The notes beneath the pieces were generated by a model. It searched no databases and was not told the DNA's origin. It was given only the letters and a program-made list of their open reading frames with translations. From contig NC_135549.1 in NCBI RefSeq assembly GCF_964340395.1, positions 8,647,342 to 8,711,341 on the forward strand: a stretch of DNA of 64,000 bases. Direction: 5' to 3'. This stretch comes from Glandiceps talaboti. Taxonomy: Eukaryota; Hemichordata; Enteropneusta; Spengelidae. This document shows, one piece after another, positions 48,838 to 63,100 of the stretch (position 1 is its first letter; each line of letters starts with the position of its first letter). Position numbers and translations under genes: made by a program.

Positions 48838-49300
48838 CGATTTCACTTATTGCTGAAACGATTCCTCCCGCATTTTCCGGGAATCAAATTCGCGTTGACA
48901 TATTTTATCTTTACATAGAAAATGTCGTCTAGACTCGATAATGGACTTGTGGACAACTGGGCGTGTTTCACAATGTTTCGGCTGGCGGATGTACAATCGC
49001 CGGCATCGATCGAAGTTTCTTCTCTCCTTACACAGCAATTTAAAAGCATATCAGATTTGAATCGAAAAGATAGCGGTTCGACATAGACCGCTAGTTGTTT
49101 GATTTCTTGCGACTAAGCGGAAATATACAATGCACGTGTACAACAGTGCCCACAGCAGTGACTCAGCGCCTGCAGGTAGTGAAGAACCAAACGCAGTACG
49201 ACAGGTGTCCATTTCATGGAGGCGCCACCGCTCATATCCACGTGTGCGGTGTTATTGGTAGAGTATGCAAACTAGGTGCCTAATGGCAGCATATAAAACT
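48838..49300 (-). promoter_or_regulatory. CpG-richer upstream region of the BH3-like gene (5' UTR/promoter candidate)
   Basis: Compared with the AT-rich surroundings, this stretch has more CG dinucleotides (clusters near 48880-49030 and 49200-49260). It lies directly upstream of the ATG at 48837. No TATA box or transcription start could be assigned. Two overlapping open frames on the minus strand (about 48843-49049) lie here and look like chance frames in the leader. Confidence 0.35.
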
Positions 49301-51370
49301 CTTGTCGCCACTCTTTCGGTTAACTGGGGCCTCCTATGCACTAAAACATTATAGTTAACATTCCCAGGGAACTTTAGAAAATAAAGGATATCTATGAACA
49401 CAGTGTTCATACGGATGAAAAAATTCAATTCTAAATCAATATCACAACTTTACTGTTTATTGCTACTTGAAAAAAGATGTGAAACAAGATAGTCCAAGTC
49501 AGTGTTTGTAAGTATATGACATTAAATTGCAAAAAAAATATTTAAAATGTAAAGAGATTGTTTTGTACAGGAAGTGATTTGTAAAGAAACTGGATGTGCA
49601 CAAGCAATTACTTATAATCACAAGTAAACAGAACTGTATTTATGCTAAGTTTCAAATATATAGGAAATATATGGGGAATGGACAGATGTATACAGACTGG
49701 ACATGACATAGTGATAACTCGTGTTCATCAAGTTTGTTTACAAATTTACAAATTACTTCCTTATATACGATGTTAACTACAATTTGTTGTACACATCATT
49801 TTTTAAATGTTTTACAGTACATTGGATTACAAACACATACATGGCTTATGTTGTTTCACGAGTAGACAAAAAACAGTTAAAGTTTTAAAGTCAAAATAAA
49901 TATTCATTTTTCACCTTTATAGCTACTTTAAGAGTTATTGCAAAGGTTTCAGAAATGGCTATAGTTGCACCTTCATGTCTCACCACGCTACTGGTTTAAT
50001 CATAATTTCAAGTCTAGTCATTGGGTATTGGAGAGCATTGTGGGGTTACGCAAAACTAATACAATTTGGCTCGAGTGAATTTTACGTCGTTTTGTACCTA
50101 TTCAATGACAACAGAAGACGGATCTTTATGTTGTTAAAAGACAGACAATTATGCCCATATGATTCAGTGTGCTTGTCTTTATTTTGAATTTTGGTAACTT
50201 GCCTTCATACTTTTTTCATGATTTTAGGTCAACCATTTATGTCTATTTACATCTGGCCTAGCTAATGCAGAGCAATGTCACCTTGCATCCTACTAATACG
50301 TTACTGCCAATACACTTCTCTAATATACATATGTAAGGGTGGGCAATGTTGTATGTATACTTCACACTGACATGGCATGTCGAGAAGTTTAGTTTTCTGT
50401 TATATCTGTCTCTTTAAAAAAATATTCCCCAGCCACTCTTACAGCAACATACTAGGCTTAAAAAAGAACAATGTGTAATTACAAAGTGTACACTTTATTT
50501 TTCTCTCGAGTGTGTTTGATATTAACTATTATCATTGCCGCAGGTGTCTATTGTACATCATCAAATGGATCAAGGCAAATCCTAAAATGATAACAAGGAA
50601 GGTGACCTTTAGCAGCATTAAACAGAAAGGTCACCAGTCGGTCCCTTTAAACCCTACCCACGAGGGGGTATTCAACAAAACCTTACTAGTATCAAATGTG
50701 ACACATCAAAACACCACAACGTATAAAGCGGATAATAACATTATGTTCTTTTCACCAACACCTGCAAATGAAATTATAAAAAATAAAGCATTATGGTACA
50801 TAAAGCTATAGGAATGGCAATGCACTTTTTTTATAAAATATATGGACAAAGCTTTCTAGGTATAGCTCTATTATGAACACGTTTTATCAGCTTATAATTT
50901 CTCACAATCCAGCATTATCAGAGATCCACAAGTGTGCACAGCTCTATTCTTTACCGCACATGTCACTTGACAGGCCGGCTTTCACCAGTAAAGGGAAGAC
51001 GGTATCTTTGTGGATGTTGTAGGGGGCTTTGAACTCAAGGCTGAGTTTGTTTACATTGCCACATCGATTTTATACTTCCGCTTATATCCGTGTTATGAAC
51101 TGAAGAAAGAAGCTATTGAGCTATAAAAGAAACATCCTGGACCGAGGCACTAATTAATCTTCTGTTTGAATACACAATTCGTTCAAATACTAAGTAAGGT
51201 ACAGTGGTGTCCGCAGGCAAATTTGTTAATTTCTCTTAATATCTACACGGACACTTCAAAGACAAATACACGTCCGAAAAAAATCACAATGAATCATCTC
51301 TCTGTTGGTTGTTATGGAAACCTGTACAGTATACCATAAAATGACGTCTTGTGCCTATTGAATTATATAT

Positions 51371-51408
<38 letters not shown>

Positions 51409-51787
51409 CTTTTAATATTACATTATATAAATAACAAGTCATCCCACCCAACCTACAATAGCGCAAGCAAAAAGTGCAATTTATGCCTCAAAGAAAAGTT
51501 CTTTATTATCTGCCGACCCGAACTATCCACATTAAATAAACGAAATGAACTTGTATCCTCTTGTCGCCATCGAAATAAAACATTGTTGTGTAACACCTGA
51601 CCCATCGCACACATAATTGACACCTTTTGTACAAACAAAAGCACCACTCAACACCCTAGGTAAAACCCGCCTTACACCACACGATTTATACGAGGTATAT
51701 TCAGTACATCAACATCTCCTGACGAGTGATTTACTCACGAAACAGGCTTGTAGAGACGAAAAACCCGACTTGATTTTCTTCTACCCT

Positions 51788-51831
<44 letters not shown>

Positions 51832-51905
51832 ATATTTTGAGCATCGACATGGTAATATTTACAGCTTTTAATATTACATTATATTACAATTTTACTAAAT
51901 ACAAC
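49301..51905. other. Intergenic DNA, no supported gene
   Basis: AT-rich, with a (TA)n array at about 51366-51406 and another at 51791-51828. Short open frames lack splice support. A possible minus-strand terminal exon at 50944-51040 is discussed under rejected items. Confidence 0.5.
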
Positions 51906-51911
51906 TTTATT
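51906..51911 (-). terminator. Polyadenylation signal of the minus-strand cadherin-like gene
   Basis: AATAAA on the minus strand lies 34 nt past the TAA at 51946-51948, implying a very short 3' UTR. Confidence 0.5.
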
Positions 51912-51945
51912 ATACACGGATTAGAATAAGAACACGACTTGTTAT

Positions 51946-53377
51946 TTATATATCAACATATCCTGGTAAATTTTTGTCAATATATCTTGGTTGTGGACGC
52001 GATGGTGGCAGGTTTCTGTGGTAGTACTCTTCTACAGACGCTCTTTCGTTCACATTGCTCAGTTGCCTAGTTCCTGTAAGACAACAAGGTATGTCAATGG
52101 TTTCAAACATCAGTTTAGCATGACCGGAAAGTGTACGTTTGCAGAATAATAGTAGTCTCGTTTATTGAATATTTAATTTTGAAGAAAAAAATTAATAATA
52201 TTTCACTTTCAAGAACAAATATAAAAGTACAACCAAATAGGTTCTCGAGTAGTCATACAAAATAAAAACAAATGATGTACTAAAATGTTGCATTCACAAA
52301 GTTATATTATTGTTCATTTGTATTGGCGATGCAATGTCATGGTCATGGCGTATCATCAGAATCCAGCTGGGAATACAGTCCATCCAATCAAAAGAACGAT
52401 AAAACCCACGACGTTTTTCCCATAAAGAGACACATAGAGTTCCAAATGTCTGTCTCCGACCCCTCAATACTTACCTGTAGGTGTTTTAGTGATGTTTGTT
52501 TTTGTTCGCGTCACCTGTGATGATTTCATCTGCGATGTGCCATTGTTCGTTGACTCTATGTAACGAGCCTTTCCCTGTGAAATTGTAAAAGATAGTAACA
52601 TAAAACTAGAATGTTATACGTTTACGAATTGCACGGTCTCTGATGGTTATCACCATTAACATGCTATTTTTTACTGTGTCAGTAACATTAGCTGATACCA
52701 GAGTTTCGTATTTACTATCATTATACCATCACCGTTGCAATTTACCGGCGTACAATGATTCCGTAGATGCAGGCATATCGTAAATTTAACGACCCGACAA
52801 AAGGAGAGAGAGTACGATGGAAACCTTTATTGCCGATTAAAATAAAGCTGATAGCATAAAGGAAATATTATTCTATGTTGCGAAAGAGATCCTGCAAGAT
52901 GAGTAACTATAGATGAGAGACATAAAATACCGAATCTTTATTTGATTTCGATAGTAAATAATGTATTCCAAAGCTTAAGTTAAAGTCGTTCATGGTCATA
53001 GCTTTTCAGAATAGCTTTCTAAAGATATTTTTTTACTGTCAAATGTATATAGCTGTTTGAATGTGTAATTTGATTAACATCGGAACAACTCTATACTTCA
53101 AAATTACATTCAAATGTGTTGAACTTACAAAAATATTTACAATAGAGTCGTCTCATTTCTCAAGATAATAATAAAAATGTTGGTGTGTCTAAAAAAATAA
53201 AAAACACCACGCGATCGTTAATTAAAGGTTTTCTTCCTAACCTTCAAAACTTAAATATAGCCAAAAGAAATTTTAAAAAACATCTTTCACTTACATCAGT
53301 AATTTGCTTTATTTGTTTACAGCATATCCTTTTAGACACGACCAATTCAAAAATAACAAAATAATGAGCACTGTGCG

Positions 53378-53451
<74 letters not shown>

Positions 53452-56400
53452 GTTTTCGAGCCCAACATATTTTTGCTAGGCAAATAAAATGTTTACTGCA
53501 ATATTTCATCGCAAAATTTATCATAGTTCTATTAAGTTGTGCGCGATGTACATGGGTAATATGATAGTTGGTATGATTAATTATAGTTCTGCCGTTTTAT
53601 GGCCGTATTACTTATGAATAACGTGGAGTAGATTTATTGATTTCAAGGCCAGGTTTAGAAATAGGGCCTGAATATAAAGTACACTGAAAGTGGTAATTTA
53701 GGTTGATATTTTCAGCTTGTATTAGTGTATTACGCTGATAGATAGAAATATAACCCATCGTTTTGTTGAAATAGACTGGTTGCAATAATATTCAACTAAA
53801 GGATTGGTCGAATGACTAGCTGGTTTGAATGTCGTCGCATACAGATACCCAGGTCATTGACCGCGAACACTACAGTAATGCAGCGAAGTATGGTTATTGT
53901 CGTATCATGTACGACGTCTATAGTTATGATCTTTGTCACATCTTGTCTTTGTTATTATTAAAACCGTCATATTCAAGATGAATTGTCACTATGACGACAG
54001 AGTGAGCAAATACACCCGTCCAATAAAGAATAAAAGGCAAATAAATGAAAACAAATACACAAAATATAAGAATGATATTCGTCGTGTCTGTCCTTTGCAT
54101 TGTCTATGGCGCCTAACACTTAGGATGTTTTCGCCGGCGTTTATATTTTTCGGAACTACTGATGAATACTGAGCTCTGACGTCAGACTGTTGATATATTA
54201 TAAGCGGAGCCAAATTAGTCGTTTGATGTTAAAAGTCAATATATATTGCATATTGCGTTCTGAATATCGAAGAACAGCATATTTTGAGAAATTAAACAAA
54301 TTAAAGGCTGCAAAATCTTACCGGCCTAGCTGGTGGCAAGATGACCTCAGACGACTTCAGTCTGTTCTTCTTCACAACCCCAACTGTAATAAGTTGACAA
54401 CAAACAACAAACTAACATTATGTGTTTAGTTAAAAGATCATGTGGTTAATAATTACAGTATACTCTGTATCATTCGCAATGACATAGTAACATACCTCAG
54501 TATTTGTCACTTGACTTTGATAAAGAGCTGTCAGGGTTGCTGTGTCAATTTGTTTATTTCATCTGATAATTTCATTTCACAAACTTTCATATCGAGTTTT
54601 CATTATATCTACCTATTTGTTTGTTTGTTTGTTGTTTTTTGTGGTTTGTTTGTTTGTTTGTTTGTTTTGCAATATGTCTGTAGGCGTGTCAATTTCTCTA
54701 GAAACTACAACTCGAATCTGCAACTACTTCGTTCATTTTAAAAAGCAAAGGACCAATAACATGCATTAAATAAGGGATCGGAGGTATCGGGAACAAGTAA
54801 TGCTTACATGTAATATCTAAACCGGTGAATAAATAATCAGACCGCGGGCAAGATTTATGGAAACGCAACAAAGGATATAATAACCCACCACCTCATATAA
54901 TGCAAAACTTCAAATTTACAAACAAGTTAACATATTTAGCTAAAGTGTCGTTTACTGTCATCAAAGTTGAGGATATTCGTACAATTGGACAACTAACGCA
55001 CAAAAGACTGCGCACGCGTTCAATGACTGACAATTGAAGAGATACTTTTGATCTTACCGACGTCAAAGTGTTTAGGTTCCGACATAAATCGACAAATTGT
55101 CAGCGAGATACTCAGTGACGGCTTTTTGTATAAGTTCGGTAAGTTTTGAACCAACGTGATTTACGGGTATTTCGCATGGATTGTTGGTCTATCAATTGAA
55201 AAGGAATACATACGAACAACAGGTGGGGAAATTCTGAATAGTTAAACATTGAAAGGCACTTGAAAAGGCGTAGAGACAACACTTAGACTACCTGCAATGT
55301 TGATTTAATTTTGAGTTGAGGCAATGAATTAATCTTTACGTAATTCTGTAGAGTAGTTTGATGACGGGTTTATCTCTTGTACATACATACCGTCAATTGG
55401 CTTGTCCGCCCTCTGTCTTTCTCTTCTGCGATTGGTGTCAGTCTGGCTATGCACGGCCCACGCTCTCTTCATTTCGCTGTGAAATATTGTTACAGACATA
55501 AAATCAGTTTTAAAATATTAATAAAATATCTGAAATTCATAAAATATTAAATAAGTACAAATTTCTATGTTGTGGTAGTCCCAGTTTGGTTTTGCCATCT
55601 TCTAATTTTCATTGAGTATACTGATTATTTTATGGTTTATTTGAGGTCTATATCGTCCAATGTAACAGGTCAAGATATCTGATGCGGGATATAAACGACA
55701 GACGAAATACTAAATCAACATAATTATGGTCTGAATCAGGTGCCCGTCGAGATACATTTTGTAACAGCTTCAAGTTCGATGGGATATGTTATTTTTAGGT
55801 TTAGTCTAAAATGACTCTCATATCGTGCTTGTAATGGCAAACCTAATAAGACGAAAACTACTTGTTAGAAGTGTTTTTAAGGGGAACGAGCAGAATTTAC
55901 GGCGGGGAGGGAGGGGGTTGAAAAGAAAATTTTACAGGGAGTGAACTTGAGATATTGAAGACCATATTCAAGTATTCCATGGTTTTAAAGATATGGAAAA
56001 TTAGTGTTCATGAGGGGGATTGCACTTTTTAGAATATTTGGGCAAGGGGGCTGCAAAAAAAAATAACCAAAGCATTTTCTCCTCAGTGCCCCCCCCCCCC
56101 CCCCCGCGCATGCTTTGTGCTCGTGTTGAGCGTTGTTGTATATAGGTCAAACTTTACATGATTTGTAACCTGTGTCATATTGTGTATGAAGTAAATATAA
56201 AAAAAAATCATTGGAAATACGCCACATTTTCCAAATTTCAGTGGCAACTACAGAGGACACACAATTAGCTTAGTTATTATTAGAGGTACCAAACCGGCAC
56301 TGTGAGATACCAGTATATTATTTGCTTTTTTTTACTCCAGGGCTAGTCAGTTTCTGATTTTCAAAATTAAATTTTTTTGGGCGTTGTAATTAATTATTTT

Positions 56401-56619
56401 CAAGCCTGTGTCATGCTAATTTTGTTGATACATTTCTTTTAGGGACATCTTGGGGTGGATGACCTCGCAATTTTAGATTTACAACGAGTAGGGGTTACGG
56501 TCATATTCTTTCCTACATAGTCTTTATATTATATTCCTTTTAGTCTTAGCTTTTAATAGGATTATTGATTCATTTGTACATTTCTTTCTTCCACGATATA
56601 CGCTGTATATATGTCTGAG

Positions 56620-56659
<40 letters not shown>

Positions 56660-59600
56660 TGTAGCAACAGCTCTAGTACTCCGGCAATGCGATAGTTTTG
56701 TCTGGTGTTTTAATGTAAGATTAAAAGTAACATCATATTACCCTTTAATGTAACAATCAATAATCAAAACTGTCAAAAACGGCAATAAATGTTACTCTAT
56801 AATATTGACGTGTCCTCCGAAGAACGTTATGACAGTATTACGAATACATTGTTGTCAATCCCTGTGTTAAGGATTCGTTGGTTTGTGAGACTAAAATTAC
56901 CAGTACGGATGATGGTACCTTTATAGTTGCGGGACTTTAACGATTTAGATGCGAGCTTTATGGCTACGATCTACTTAATAATGTCACTGAAGTAGTATCA
57001 TGAGTATCGTGATGATGAATTGGCTAACAAGGTTATCTCAAACTCGGTGAGTTCATAGGAATGATGATGACCGCATAAAATGCACCTGTGTGATATGATC
57101 CGTTGTTACAGGTGTACGATTTCTTTGCTAACGGTGTTATAAACTAAAATGATAACTTTACGGCAATTTGTGCATTTATAGGTGCACACATGGTGGATAT
57201 ATTTCATTGAGAAAGATGACCGTTTTACGACAGGTGAAGCGTATCATAGGACTTTCCTAACAAACTGTTCACCAGATTGGGGTGGTGCACTTGTGTTTTT
57301 CAGTGAACATAATTCTGTTTATTTACAATTTGACTGATCTCGTTAAAAACAACCCGGGTTCTGTTATAATGCAGTTAGTTTGCCGTCATTTCAGATTACT
57401 CATTATTTTGTTGTTATTTTGTTGTTCTGATGATTTGTTAATTAAAAATTCCTTAGTTGTTTTTTTGTTTGGTTTTTCGGCAAACTGAGAAAACAATAAC
57501 TGCTACTACAATGTATTCATTTTAACTTATCGAATAGAGGGTTTATGTCATATCCCGGCTATGTGTCTAATAATTTGTTTCCAATGATTTTATATTCACT
57601 TCTCCAAATGTTCGATATGTGTTCAGAAGGTCCCGTTAGCTAACTGGCGAATTTTATTTATTTATCCAATGTCGTTGTGAAACATGACCCTATTTGACTT
57701 ATAGATAATAGTGATGACGGATAATGAATACGCGATGTTCCGCCACTTATCATATCCAGTGGATGTCATTCACTTGGACTGTGTATTTACACCTTGCGTG
57801 TCCATAACTACACTGAGAAATGTGTGCACATCATAACATAACAGAAAATTCTAGTCCAGAACAGATCATACATTCCAACTTCTGGTTCAGAGAAGGGGTT
57901 TCTGGCAGGCACAGCAATCTTTACTCCACCTCCCTCCACCTACCGGCAACTGTGTCGTACAACTTGCATAATGAAACGGTTGATAATAACACTGTTTATC
58001 TCTCTAGGGTCTCGTAAGTATTACACATGATGCGAAGTGTATCACTAAGGTCAAAACAAATTAAGCTTTATTGTTTCCTGCCATTTGTAGATGGGACGTG
58101 AAAATAATTCATGGTGACATCACATTTGAATGGATAGTGACCACAGTAGTCAATTGGGCAGTTTTTTTTTTAACTACGACAATGTAGTTCGGGTAAATCC
58201 AACAGGTGGTAGGACACAGCGCCATCAACGACAATGACCAACTTACCTTAAATATATTGCAATCGTGAATACGATATGCGATGTCAAATTTACGTTTTCT
58301 AGGTGGCAAGAAGATAACATTTTAAATCATAGGGAAAATCATAAAATGTACATAATGAAACGCTCACATAAATGTAAAGTAATGAATTCCCAAAAGTCTC
58401 TTTGGGTACGTAAATTTGAATATTAGCTCGTTACTCCGCGAAGAGTCAACAGCAGTGACAAATTAGACTTTCAATTAAAAGTTGTTTATGGGAACGAGGA
58501 TGACTCATGGCCGGGAGTAAGTTAAACTAGTGAACCTGAGTGAACCTATTATTACAAAATCGGCGAAATACGGAGAATCATCGATATATTTATGCCCCTA
58601 CGTGCTTTGACCGAGACCGTCGAGCATCATAAATTACATTATTATACACTGGCGAATTCGTCTATAGAGCGTCATCGAAAGACTGCATGTACTCGGCATT
58701 ATATGGGGAGTGATGTAGAGTTGGTAAGGATGAAATTAGTTAGTCGGCAGACAGGTAGTAAAGTATTCATCCATTAAGGTGGATTCATCGTAGCGTTGTT
58801 CTGACGTTAATTTGCACCATTAGGGCGTATACTGTGTTTGTTATATCTCGTCCAATATACACCCGTTTACTCTCGAAAGTAGTTAAAGTGGTCTTAATAC
58901 AAATTGATTTAGCCGCGGTAATTGGTGCATGTAACGCAGTGGTGAGCGTTCCAACGTTAGCGGCGCTATATTCGATCGATCATTTGTCACGATCTGTACA
59001 CATGTGCAGGTGATCAAAAGAACAACTCATACATTTCATATGTATATACATTTGTATATAAATTCTGTAGTGTTCTAACAGGATCCACGCAATTTACCGT
59101 TTTGATTAAAACTACATCTTTCGTATGTACACGATGAAAGCCGCGCCCCGAATCCATTTTCAATCATATCTTCAGTCAGTGATACTTGTATCTACTAGTC
59201 TAAGATTGTACGCCTTGACTAATTCGATAAAAACAACTAGTGTAATCGGACGAACTCTTTAATTCACTCATCGAAACTACCACACGTTACTGAGCGGGTT
59301 TTTTCGTGTTTCTGAATATCTATTTGTTCGTGGGGAAAGTATTCAATTCTTGCTTTATCTAAAGTCGCAGATGGAGTGTCACCAATTGGAATAGCAACTA
59401 ACGTTCTTTGCATAAATGGAGTAGTTTTACTTCTACTTTGGGATCCTGGGTAACCTACCTTTGTGAGTGTCGCTTCCTGTATGACATATACCCACACACA
59501 ATAACCAAGACGATAACCAGTACAACAATTACAACAGCTAACGATACCAAACCAATGCCAAAAGGTGTCTGTATAAACGACAGAGACTCCTCTTCTGGAA

Positions 59601-59797
59601 AATGGGGGTGCACATTCACGACAGTGAAATTACTGAAAGAAGACGATAACAATGATGAGCTCGGAGTACCACTGTCGTCAGCTCGTAGTACACGAAGAAG
59701 TTCTGCCGAGGTGAGGAATTCTTTGGTCTGCGACTGTCCATCCAGGGAATCAGTCACTAGGTTAGCCACTCCGTAAATGGATACTACTATGTTCGCT
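51946..59797 (-). CDS. Single-pass membrane protein paralogous to the giant cadherin's 3' end (5'-partial, 5 exons)
   Basis: Exons in transcript order: 59459-59797, 55391-55476, 54322-54383, 52475-52574, 51946-52073 (TAA), all GT-AG and in phase, giving 237 residues. The first exon encodes the end of a membrane-adjacent domain (VVSIYGV...KEFL...RADDSGTP), a Ser-rich stalk, a strong transmembrane helix ([19 protein letters not shown]) and YRKRHSQ. It aligns with the plus-strand cadherin (TAYVYAL...KDFV...AADEDGTP, then the helix and RYKRREK). The tail is basic and Ser/Thr-rich, ending in a Pro/Tyr-rich segment ([24 protein letters not shown]). Tail intron phases 2-1-0-1 equal those of the cadherin. 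The exon starts in phase 2 behind a CAG acceptor, so upstream exons must exist if the gene is intact. No cadherin repeat on this strand was found up to 64000. Confidence 0.8.
53381..53451. repeat. (TA)n microsatellite
   Basis: About 35 TA dinucleotides in an intron of the minus-strand cadherin-like gene. Confidence 0.97.
55477..59458 (-). other. Largest intron of the minus-strand cadherin-like gene
   Basis: A 3,982-bp intron between the transmembrane exon and the first tail exon. It holds a C homopolymer near 56088-56105 and a (GCGT)n array at 56613-56661. A good-looking small exon at about 58247-58301 would break the frame and was not used. Confidence 0.6.
56613..56661. repeat. (GCGT)n microsatellite
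   Basis: About 11 copies of GCGT. Confidence 0.95.
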
Positions 59798-60005
59798 CTG
59801 AAAGGTAAGAGAAATAATAAAATGTAATTATATGTAGTATCATTTTCGCTTTTTGAGCCGTGGATGTACATACTTCAGGACCTCAAATAAACTCATAATC
59901 GCGAAAAGTACGCCATCACCCTATATACATGTAAAGAGTTTATTTTATAACGCTCACTCGTAGTGCATAAATGGATAGTCACTTTTCTACGGTGGACGAG
60001 AAGGA

Positions 60006-60357
60006 CATTTCCGCGCTCTCAATGATTGGGCGTTCAAAGCAATTTCCGCGCTCTCAATGACTGAGCGTTCAAAGCAATTTCCGCGCTCAATGACTGAGCG
60101 TTCAAAGCAATTTCCGCGCTCAATGACTGAGCGTTCAAAGCAATTTCCGCGCTCTCAATGACTGAGCGTTCAAAGCAATTTCCGCGCTCTCAATGACTGG
60201 GCGTTCAAAGCAATTTCCGCGCTCTCAATGACTGGGCGTTCAAAGCAATTTCACCGCTCTCAATGACAGAGTTCAAAGCAATTTCCGCGCTCTCAATGAC
60301 TGGGCGTTCAAAGCAATTTCCGCGCTCTCAATGACAGAGTTCAAAGCAATTTCCGTG
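60006..60357. repeat. Minisatellite, 32-35-bp unit, about 10 copies
   Basis: The unit runs CAATTTCCGCGCTCTCAATG then ACTGAGCGTTCAAAG. Copies vary by loss of a TC dinucleotide, by GAGCG versus GGGCG, and by a GACAGAG variant. It is markedly CG-rich against its flanks and sits between the 5' side of the minus-strand gene and the promoter of the integrase-derived gene. Confidence 0.97.
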
Positions 60358-60439
60358 ATGTCAGACATTTCCCCAACAGAAACGATTTCTCTCACAGAAG
60401 CGATTTCCCAGACATACAGAAGTGGAATCCCCACAAGTC

Positions 60440-60554
60440 ACATGTTCGTGACGTGTCTTGACCCGGAAGTACATGTACATGTAACTTGGTAAAAATTGTG
60501 GACACATGTGTTTCATGTGTACGGACTTGGCTGTTTTGACCCTATTAAAACTAA
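60440..60554 (+). promoter_or_regulatory. Promoter and possible non-coding first exon of the integrase-derived gene
   Basis: CCGGAAGT at 60463-60470 is an ETS/GABP-type site typical of TATA-less promoters. A strong donor (ACTAAG|gtaagt) at 60555 would join to the CAG acceptor directly before the ATG at 60863, making an untranslated leader exon ending at 60554. The transcription start is not determinable. Confidence 0.4.
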
Positions 60555-60862
60555 GGTAAGTCAAACATTGAATTAACCACAGCGTTTGTAAATCTTGCAT
60601 TCTTGCTGTTGAAGTATCACATATCGTATTTATACGGTTGGTATACTAGTATTCATACTTCCATGGTATATCGTTACATAATCACAGTGATTGTTGAAGT
60701 GTAAATTGAGTAAAGCCATACACAACTTCACCCAAATCTATGTGTATTCACAGACAAGTGGTTTATTATTATAATGTAATAAAGAATCAAGTAAGGTAGA
60801 TAGGAACAGTGACACAGTATTTCACGCCATTTCAATCATGAGATATATTTTTGTATTTACAG

Positions 60863-62287
60863 ATGAGTTTACCAGTGTTCCTACAAAACTTCACTGATGG
60901 TGAGTGTCTATGTAATGGCTTGTTTGTATGTATGTGTATATTAAACATGAAAGCTGATAACATATTCCATGATTGCCTATACTATAGTATGTGATGACTT
61001 TGTTCATGTACATGTAGTCATCTTGTCATGTAGCTACTTGAGTCACTTTGACTGGTCAGAAATTTGCTGATCAGATATCAACTAGTCACTTAATTGATAT
61101 TATAACTTGGATATCAAAACCCACAGATAAACATTGTATTACCTTTAAAAAAAAGTACCTGTGTTCCTGCTTGAATCAACGTGTTCCCTTCCACATAGTT
61201 TCATTTTTTAAAATAATATTCTTTAACAGAAAATGCTGCCATCCAAGCCTTCTGGCATGCTGGATATTCATCATATCACATAAAAATGTTACTGGAAATT
61301 TACCATGATACATACCTCAGGTAAGCATTCTTGATGTTGATTGTCATAAAATGAAACCAGGCAGTGAATGATAGATGAATCCTTATAAAGATAAATTATG
61401 ATTATAAATTTTGTCACTGAATGAAATTTTTCTAAAAGTAGGTTTGTTACACCTTAGTAACTTTCAATTAATCAAACAACCACTACCATTATCATACCAC
61501 CATAATTGTGAACAATATATAAAGTTGCAATCAGGCTCTGTTTGTTTCATGTTATCTTTGTTCACAGTATAAATCAAGGCCTAAAAGTGTTGTCTTTTTC
61601 CAAAATTTATTTGTGAGTTAGTATTCCTACAGGCAATTATTTTGACAAAATTTATTTATGATTATTATTGTTTTCAAAAGAAATGAAGTGGCTGTTGGCT
61701 TTATACATCGATTATGTAGACATCTGTGATTTTCAAATGCCTTGACTCCTGAGTGCTTTATGATGTGCATTAACTTTGCTATCAATTAACAGTACCGTAT
61801 GCACAAGTGTTTGTAATATTAAATCATACCTACCTAATTTTTTGCAAATGTTATTTGCTCAGTTCCAGACAGCTGAAGTACAGAATGAAGAAATTGAATT
61901 TGGTGAGAACGACACGGTCCAGTGACGAAGATGTAGACAATGCTATATTAGTAAGTATACAAACATGACAAGTTTTTATTGTTAAATACTATAAGATATT
62001 TTTGAACAATTTGACTAATTTGTTTGGATACACATGTGTGTTACAGTGTAGTTACTTAGTTACAGAGCTACATTTCTCACTGCCTGTACCTTTAATAAGA
62101 AACTATGTAAGTCATATTTCTCAACATGTACTTTCAGCATGAACTTAATGGTTCTGGATCCAAATGTGGCTACAGAGCTATGTGGTGTCGACTTAAAAAG
62201 AAGTACAAGTTAAATGTCTCCAGGCAAGTTTATTAGATCAATACCGTGATACCAGGCCTTACAATATTTCTATCACCAAGTGCGCGC

Positions 62288-62353
<66 letters not shown>

Positions 62354-63068
62354 TTGTAAAGAACTTAAAAGTAAAAAAAGTACCACACCAATTGCTTTTG
62401 ATATTCCATGGTTATATTACTTCTAGTGTCTAGTTGAGAAATTGTTCAAATGAAAATGATTACATCAGAGATGTGTGTTTTGTTCTTTGATGGTGGCATA
62501 TATGCATGTGTGTGGCTCTGTTGATGTCAAAAGTAAAATCTAGCTATTATTTCCATGTACATATTTACCATGGGTTTACAGCACACATTTCAAAGAGCTT
62601 CCACAAAATTAATCCAGCCCGGTTTTTCTAATCCAGTTTCACACAGCTGCTCAAAATATCCATGACCATACTCAAATCATAAAGTGACCCTATTATTCAC
62701 TCTGGTCTAACATTGTGAATTCATGATTGATATTTGACCTTCAAATCCACACCCACAACATTTTAATTCAAACAGACAACTCTGTACACTTTGCATGCCA
62801 TTTAGCATGTTTTGAAGGATATCAGCCACTATGCAAGGCATGGGTCTCTATTGGTATTAGTGGGGTTTTCTTCTTTTTTTTTCTTCCTGCAAGCATAATT
62901 ATCTAACTTGGCACATGTGTCAGGGCCAATGAGAAGTGGTGCATCAAACCCTTGAATTTGCAATTGGTCGTGATCTGGCATTCATCTTTCGGCAACTTCC
63001 TAGCTATGAGTAACTTTCAGTGGAGCTCTGTCAATCTATTTATAGATAGCTTATTATTATTGTTGTTG

Positions 63069-63100
<32 letters not shown>

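Noticed and set aside
50944-51040. Possible minus-strand terminal exon of 32 codons with plausible codon use (KAPYNIHKDTVFPLL..., ending in TAG)
   Set aside because: The acceptor has no pyrimidine tract, no upstream partner exon was found, and an open frame of this length is common by chance.
57820-58017. 65-codon plus-strand frame with a GTAAGT donor at its end
   Set aside because: No acceptor or partner exon was found, and composition is unremarkable. It lies inside a minus-strand intron.
58247-58301. Small minus-strand exon ([18 protein letters not shown]) with good acceptor and donor
   Set aside because: It fits phase 2 in but phase 0 out, while the next tail exon needs phase 2. Including it would hit a stop. 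At most it is an alternative or poison exon.
59838-59930. Minus-strand open segment ending MSLFEVLK that could splice in frame to the 59459-59797 exon
   Set aside because: The phase fits, but it has no similarity to the corresponding part of the plus-strand cadherin, no signal peptide and weak splice context.
60361-60600. 79-codon minus frame near the minisatellite
   Set aside because: No similarity to the cadherin ectodomain or membrane-adjacent domain. It lies over the promoter and leader of the plus-strand gene.
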